A stretch of DNA of 10,026 nucleotides, from positions 1-10,026 of the forward strand of contig CBFDBT010000099.1 in assembly GCA_965603115.1 (NCBI GenBank), written 5' to 3'. Position numbers and translations under genes: made by a program. Positions 6,981 to 10,026 of this stretch are shown piece by piece (position 1 is the first letter of the stretch; the number at the start of each line of letters is the position of its first letter). Below the pieces are notes generated by a model. That model ran no database searches. It was not told where the DNA came from and worked only from the letters and a program-made list of their open reading frames with translations. Source of the DNA: CBFDBT01 sp965603115 (GTDB lineage Bacteria > Pseudomonadota > Alphaproteobacteria > Sphingomonadales > Kordiimonadaceae).

Positions 6981-7004
6981 ATTGGGGCTCCATATTTCTT
7001 AAAT
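6976..7004 (+). promoter_or_regulatory. Candidate sigma-32 (RpoH) promoter of htpG
   Basis: CTTG at 6976-6979 (within CCCTTGAA, 6974-6981) is followed after 18 bases by CTTAAAT at 6998-7004. The alphaproteobacterial heat-shock promoter pattern is CTTG, 17-18 bases, then CYTATNT; the second box here matches five of six fixed positions. A transcript would begin about 7012, giving a leader of about 50 bases. HtpG is a classical sigma-32 target, which supports the reading. The first box overlaps the stop codon of the DUF4340 gene. Confidence 0.5.
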
Positions 7005-7064
7005 CAATGCCAAAGAGCGACACCATTGTGCCGTAGAACATCGTTTGGGTGAAAAAGGTTTATT

Positions 7065-8975
7065 ATGACAAAAGCTACAAAAACTAAAGTGAAAAAAAAT
7101 AAAGAAGAAAAGCGCGGTTTTGAAGCCGAGGTTGCTAAATTACTGCATATGATGGTGCATTCGGTTTATTCGGATCGCGAAATATTTCTGCGAGAATTGA
7201 TCTCCAATGCGTCTGACGCTTGTGACAAGTTGCGCTATGAAGCGCAAACCAATTCTGACTTGGTCTCCGGTGGAGAAAATAGTGAAATTAACATCTCGGT
7301 TGATGCAGCGTCTAAGACCCTGACCCTGAGTGATAATGGCATTGGTATGGATAAGGATGACCTTATTTCTAACCTAGGTACCATCGCACGCTCGGGTACT
7401 GCTGGATTTGCCGACAAGCTCACTGGGGACGACAAAAAAGATGTGCAACTAATCGGCCAGTTTGGCGTTGGTTTTTATTCTGTATTTATGGTCGCTGATA
7501 AAGTGAGTGTAATATCTAAAAAAGCTGGTGTTGACGAGGCGCATTCATGGGTATCAGACGGTGAGGGTAGCTATACAATAGCCGATGCCGAGCGGGACAG
7601 CCACGGCACAACCATCACCCTACATATGAAAGAGGATGCGGCTGAGTTTTTAGAACGCCCTCGACTTGAGCATATTGTTAAAACCTATTCTGACCATATC
7701 GCCTTACCTATCCAACTAACAGAAGTTGGGGTTGAGGTTGAAGAGGGTGCGGAAAATGCTGCTCTTAACCAAGGGTCTGCGCTTTGGGTGCGCCCCAAGT
7801 CCGATATCACCGACGAACAATATAGCGAATTTTATAAGCATGTTGCCCATGCTTTTGATGAACCAGCTTACACACTTCACTATAAGGCTGAAGGCACTCT
7901 CGAATATAGCGTGCTGATGTTTATACCAAGCCAGCAACCGATGGACCTGTTTGACCCTGCGCGTAAAAGCAACGTAAAACTCTATGTAAAACGTGTGTTC
8001 ATCACCGGTGAAACACAGGAAGTCTTGCCCGGTTGGTTGCGTTTCTTGCGCGGTGTTGTCGATAGTGAAGATTTGCCGCTCAACATATCTCGCGAGATGC
8101 TGCAAAATAACCCAGTGCTGAGTGCTATGAAAAAAGCCGTGACCAACAAGGTGGTGAGCGAGCTGGAAAAGACTGCTAAAAAAGACAGTGAAAAATTTGA
8201 AAGCATTTGGCAAAACTTTGGCCCTGTTCTCAAAGAAGGTATTTATGAAGACAGCGAGCGCCGCGAAAAGCTCCTTAAGCTTTCCCTGTTCCGCTCAACC
8301 CATGGCGATGGTTGGACAACACTGGCAGACTATATCTCTCGCATAAAAGAGGGGCAGGACAGCATTTATTACGTAACCGGAACAGATATAGACTCTGTCA
8401 AGCGTAGCCCACAGCTAGAGGGCTTTAAAGCTCGCGGCATTGAGGTTTTACTGCTGTCTGATCCTGTTGATGATTTCTGGCTACAAATGGTCACAGAGCA
8501 TGAAGGCAAAAGCTTTAAATCTATTACACGCAGTGCAACGGACCTCAAAGACTTGGGTGACAAGCCTGCGGACGCTGAAGATGCAGCACCCGAAGGTGAT
8601 GTTGTGACGCTAATTACCCTGATGAAAGAAGTGCTTGGCGAAGGCATTAAAGATGTGCGCACATCAGATCGCTTGACCGAAACCGCGGTTTGTCTGGTTG
8701 CCGACGATAGCGGTATGGACATGCACCTTGAGAAAATCCTTAAAGCCCATAACCAGCTAGATAGTACATCTCAGCGCGTGCTGGAGATTAACCCATCGCA
8801 CAAGGTGATTAAGGCGCTGGCGGACGGTGCCAAGGCTGAGGGTGCACTCGATACGCTCGCTGATCCTGTAAAGCTCTTGTTAGACCAAGCGCTGATCTTG
8901 GAAGGCGAACCTCTTAGCGACCCAACGGCCTTTGCAAAACGCCTAAGCGACGCTGTGGCTAAGGGTTTGGTGTAG
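7065..8975 (+). CDS. htpG: Molecular chaperone HtpG (bacterial Hsp90)
   Basis: A 636-residue cytosolic ATP-dependent chaperone that remodels late-stage folding clients together with the DnaK system. The N-terminal GHKL ATPase domain is complete: Glu44 and Asn48 in RELISNASDA, DNGIGM at 90-95, the lid segment IARSGT (107-112) and GQFGVGF at 131-137. The middle domain includes WLRFLRGVVDSEDLPLNISRE, with the conserved catalytic Arg343 in NISREMLQ. The C-terminal dimerisation domain ends without the MEEVD tail, as expected for bacteria. A Lys-rich stretch of about 16 residues precedes the usual family start, making it slightly longer than the ~624-residue E. coli protein. AAGG at 7055-7058 lies six bases before the ATG. 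The gene appears to be transcribed alone, from a likely heat-shock promoter upstream, and is convergent with the DUF1178 gene. Confidence 0.97.
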   Translation: MTKATKTKVKKNKEEKRGFEAEVAKLLHMMVHSVYSDREIFLRELISNASDACDKLRYEAQTNSDLVSGGENSEINISVDAASKTLTLSDNGIGMDKDDLISNLGTIARSGTAGFADKLTGDDKKDVQLIGQFGVGFYSVFMVADKVSVISKKAGVDEAHSWVSDGEGSYTIADAERDSHGTTITLHMKEDAAEFLERPRLEHIVKTYSDHIALPIQLTEVGVEVEEGAENAALNQGSALWVRPKSDITDEQYSEFYKHVAHAFDEPAYTLHYKAEGTLEYSVLMFIPSQQPMDLFDPARKSNVKLYVKRVFITGETQEVLPGWLRFLRGVVDSEDLPLNISREMLQNNPVLSAMKKAVTNKVVSELEKTAKKDSEKFESIWQNFGPVLKEGIYEDSERREKLLKLSLFRSTHGDGWTTLADYISRIKEGQDSIYYVTGTDIDSVKRSPQLEGFKARGIEVLLLSDPVDDFWLQMVTEHEGKSFKSITRSATDLKDLGDKPADAEDAAPEGDVVTLITLMKEVLGEGIKDVRTSDRLTETAVCLVADDSGMDMHLEKILKAHNQLDSTSQRVLEINPSHKVIKALADGAKAEGALDTLADPVKLLLDQALILEGEPLSDPTAFAKRLSDAVAKGLV

Positions 8976-9158
8976 GGTTATAACGTTCAAGCGCCACTGA
9001 GGCTTTCACGCTAACGCGTGGCGGCCCTTGGCCTTGCCTTGAAGCTGAAGCTTCTTCGGAATATGTGTGTGTCTTATATTAGCTCACGACCAGTGAGCGT
9101 ACCGACCAAGCGGGAGGCCGAGCTTATGCGAGGGAGCCTTTAGCGGCGTCTGAGCGTT
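8976..9158. other. Convergent intergenic region with three hairpins and GAGCG-like periodic segment
   Basis: Between the converging htpG and DUF1178 stops there are three short perfect hairpins: CACGC/GCGTG with a 4-base loop (9007-9020), GAAGC/GCTTC with a 4-base loop (9041-9054), and GCTCAC/GTGAGC with a 5-base loop (9082-9098). CGCCAC (8992-8997) can alternatively pair with GTGGCG (9018-9023). None is followed by a clear T-tract, so none is a textbook terminator. From 9093 to about 9157, short GAGCG- or AGCG-containing units recur at roughly 10-15 bases. One forward frame here stays open and reads SERTDQAGGRAYARE, but it has no start codon and runs into the antisense of the DUF1178 gene. 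No RNA gene was recognised. Confidence 0.4.
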
Positions 9159-9674
9159 CTAAGCATCACTCTTACGGCGGATGGGTAGAGGCAGGATGTC
9201 GATGCCTTCTTCGATAAGCTCGAGGGTTTCTTCTTCTGTCGCTTCACCGTAAATGCCGGGCGTGTCAGATTCGCCGTAGTGAACTTTGCGCGCTTCATCT
9301 GAGAAATTTTCACCAACATAGGTGCAGTTGTCTTCCACGTGTTTTTGCACTTTGGCAAAAAGCTCTTCCATTTGGTCTTGAAGGTCTTGCGGTAAGTCAG
9401 GCGTTATGGCGGCTGTTATGTCTTCGCCGTCCGTCATGGGTGTGTTAACCTCAATCATAGGCGCTGGTTTGGCTTCAGACTTTTTGGCTAGGCTTGGCTT
9501 TTGGTTGCTCTTAGCCACTACATTGGGTGACATAATAGCTTTTGATACCTCAACAGAGTTGCATGCAGGACAAGCGATAATGTCGCTCGCGCTTTGTTTG
9601 TCAAAGTCATCCGATGAGCGAAACCAGCCTTCAAAGGTGTGACCGTGGTTACATTTAAGGTCAAAAACAATCAT
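9159..9674 (-). CDS. DUF1178 family protein
   Basis: A 171-residue small soluble protein of the DUF1178 family, common in Alpha- and Betaproteobacteria and of unknown function. The N-terminus MIVFDLKCNHGHTFEGWF followed by CPAC gives a probable zinc-ribbon with Cys8, His10 or His12, Cys35 and Cys38. A variable Lys/Ala/Pro-rich linker (about 55-90) leads to the conserved C-terminal part CTYVGENFSDEARKVHYGE and IYGEATEEET, ending ILPLPIRRK. In most relatives I know, the residue before GIYGEA is Arg; here it is Pro. The ATG overlaps the stop codon of the upstream carbon-nitrogen hydrolase in ATGA and no Shine-Dalgarno sequence precedes it, so translation is probably coupled to that gene. This pairing with a nitrilase-family gene is conserved in many alphaproteobacteria, suggesting a shared process that is not yet defined. 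Confidence 0.9.
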   Translation of the reverse strand: MIVFDLKCNHGHTFEGWFRSSDDFDKQSASDIIACPACNSVEVSKAIMSPNVVAKSNQKPSLAKKSEAKPAPMIEVNTPMTDGEDITAAITPDLPQDLQDQMEELFAKVQKHVEDNCTYVGENFSDEARKVHYGESDTPGIYGEATEEETLELIEEGIDILPLPIRRKSDA

Positions 9675-10026
9675 GTTACTATCAGTTCTAATTTTCTAGT
9701 GTGCTTTAGCGATGGCACTGTTTGCCTTGCTTTGTCACAATTTGCAAGCTCTAGATTTGCAAATGTGATGCCAATCGCCTCCCCGCCGTCACTTATTATA
9801 TCGCCCCAAGGGCCAACCACAAGGGAATGCCCATAAGTACTTCTACCTGTTGCATGTTTGCCGCATTGGGCCGGTGCGAGTACAAAGCAGCCAGTTTCAA
9901 TCGCGCGGGCCTTAAGGAGCGTATGCCAATGCGCAGCACCAGTAGTCTCAGTAAAAGCTGCCGGTATAGTGAGGATTTTTGCCCCCTGTTCGCCGTAGAG
10001 CTGGTAAAGATAAGGAAAGCGTAGGT
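9671..10026 (-). CDS. Carbon-nitrogen hydrolase (nitrilase superfamily amidase), C-terminal part
   Basis: The frame is open from the right edge (first full codon at 10024) to the TGA at 9673-9671, giving about 117 residues. It starts with LRFPYLYQLYGEQGAKILTIPAAF, continues with TGAAHWHTLLKARAIE and FVLAPAQCGKH, and then has TYGHSLVVGPWGDII. This matches the second half of nitrilase-superfamily amidohydrolases of the omega-amidase/deaminated-glutathione amidase (Nit) type. In these the catalytic Cys lies directly before the D-L-R-F-P segment, so Cys and the other triad residues (Glu and Lys) lie outside the window and activity cannot be checked. Conserved Trp in AHW and Arg in KARAIE fit the family. 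The likely reaction is hydrolysis of an amide of a small carboxylic acid. The last 4 bases overlap the DUF1178 start, indicating one transcript with it. Confidence 0.88.
   Translation of the reverse strand, partial: LRFPYLYQLYGEQGAKILTIPAAFTETTGAAHWHTLLKARAIETGCFVLAPAQCGKHATGRSTYGHSLVVGPWGDIISDGGEAIGITFANLELANCDKARQTVPSLKHTRKLELIVT

Noticed and set aside
6988..6995. CTCCATAT as an E. coli-style sigma-32 -10 box
   Set aside because: Only six bases separate it from CTTGAA; the alphaproteobacterial spacing with CTTAAAT at 6998-7004 fits better.
7716..8213. Minus-strand open frame of 165 codons inside htpG
   Set aside because: Entirely antisense to a highly conserved part of htpG; its sequence follows from the chaperone's codons.
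9406..9836. Plus-strand open frames opposite the DUF1178 and hydrolase genes
   Set aside because: Shadows of the two minus-strand genes, which have clear family motifs.

Overview
The window looks like chromosomal DNA of an alphaproteobacterium of moderate-to-low GC. The main pointers are the nitrilase-family amidohydrolase/DUF1178 gene pair at the right end, which is a typical alphaproteobacterial neighbourhood, and a LigE-type glutathione transferase. A marine-type lineage such as Kordiimonadales or a relative would fit, but the genus cannot be read from this sequence. There are no phage, transposon, CRISPR, rRNA or tRNA signatures.

Left end (1-1360): the first 150 bases hold, on the minus strand, the middle of an NAD-dependent epimerase/threonine-3-dehydrogenase-like gene whose 5' part is missing. 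It abuts, head to head, a plus-strand DUF2807 (GIN-domain) gene that is also missing its 5' half, so this looks like a deletion junction between two once-divergent genes, or an assembly join. A complete DUF2807 paralogue follows, with signal peptide and seven ~19-20-residue repeats, and a strong hairpin terminator closes the block.

Centre (1361-6980): a 240-base structured leader with an 11-bp inverted repeat and C-rich loop precedes a probable co-directional operon. It encodes a LigE-like glutathione transferase, a GldA-like ABC ATPase, a GldF-like ABC-2 permease, a GldG-like membrane-anchored auxiliary protein with coiled coil, and a DUF4340 protein. The ABC genes overlap by 4 bases at each junction. 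They very likely form one inner-membrane ABC complex with two large periplasmic subunits; its substrate is unknown.

Right (6981-10026): htpG (bacterial Hsp90) is preceded by a plausible alphaproteobacterial sigma-32 heat-shock promoter that overlaps the DUF4340 stop codon. After htpG comes a 183-base convergent intergenic stretch with three short hairpins and a GAGCG-type periodic segment. Then, on the minus strand, lie a DUF1178 zinc-ribbon-like gene and, translationally coupled upstream of it, the C-terminal part of a carbon-nitrogen hydrolase that runs off the window.

Most of the window is ordinary chromosome. The least explained items are the double-truncation junction at ~130-150, the structured leader at ~1440-1600, and the functionally uncharacterised Gld-like ABC/DUF4340 cassette.
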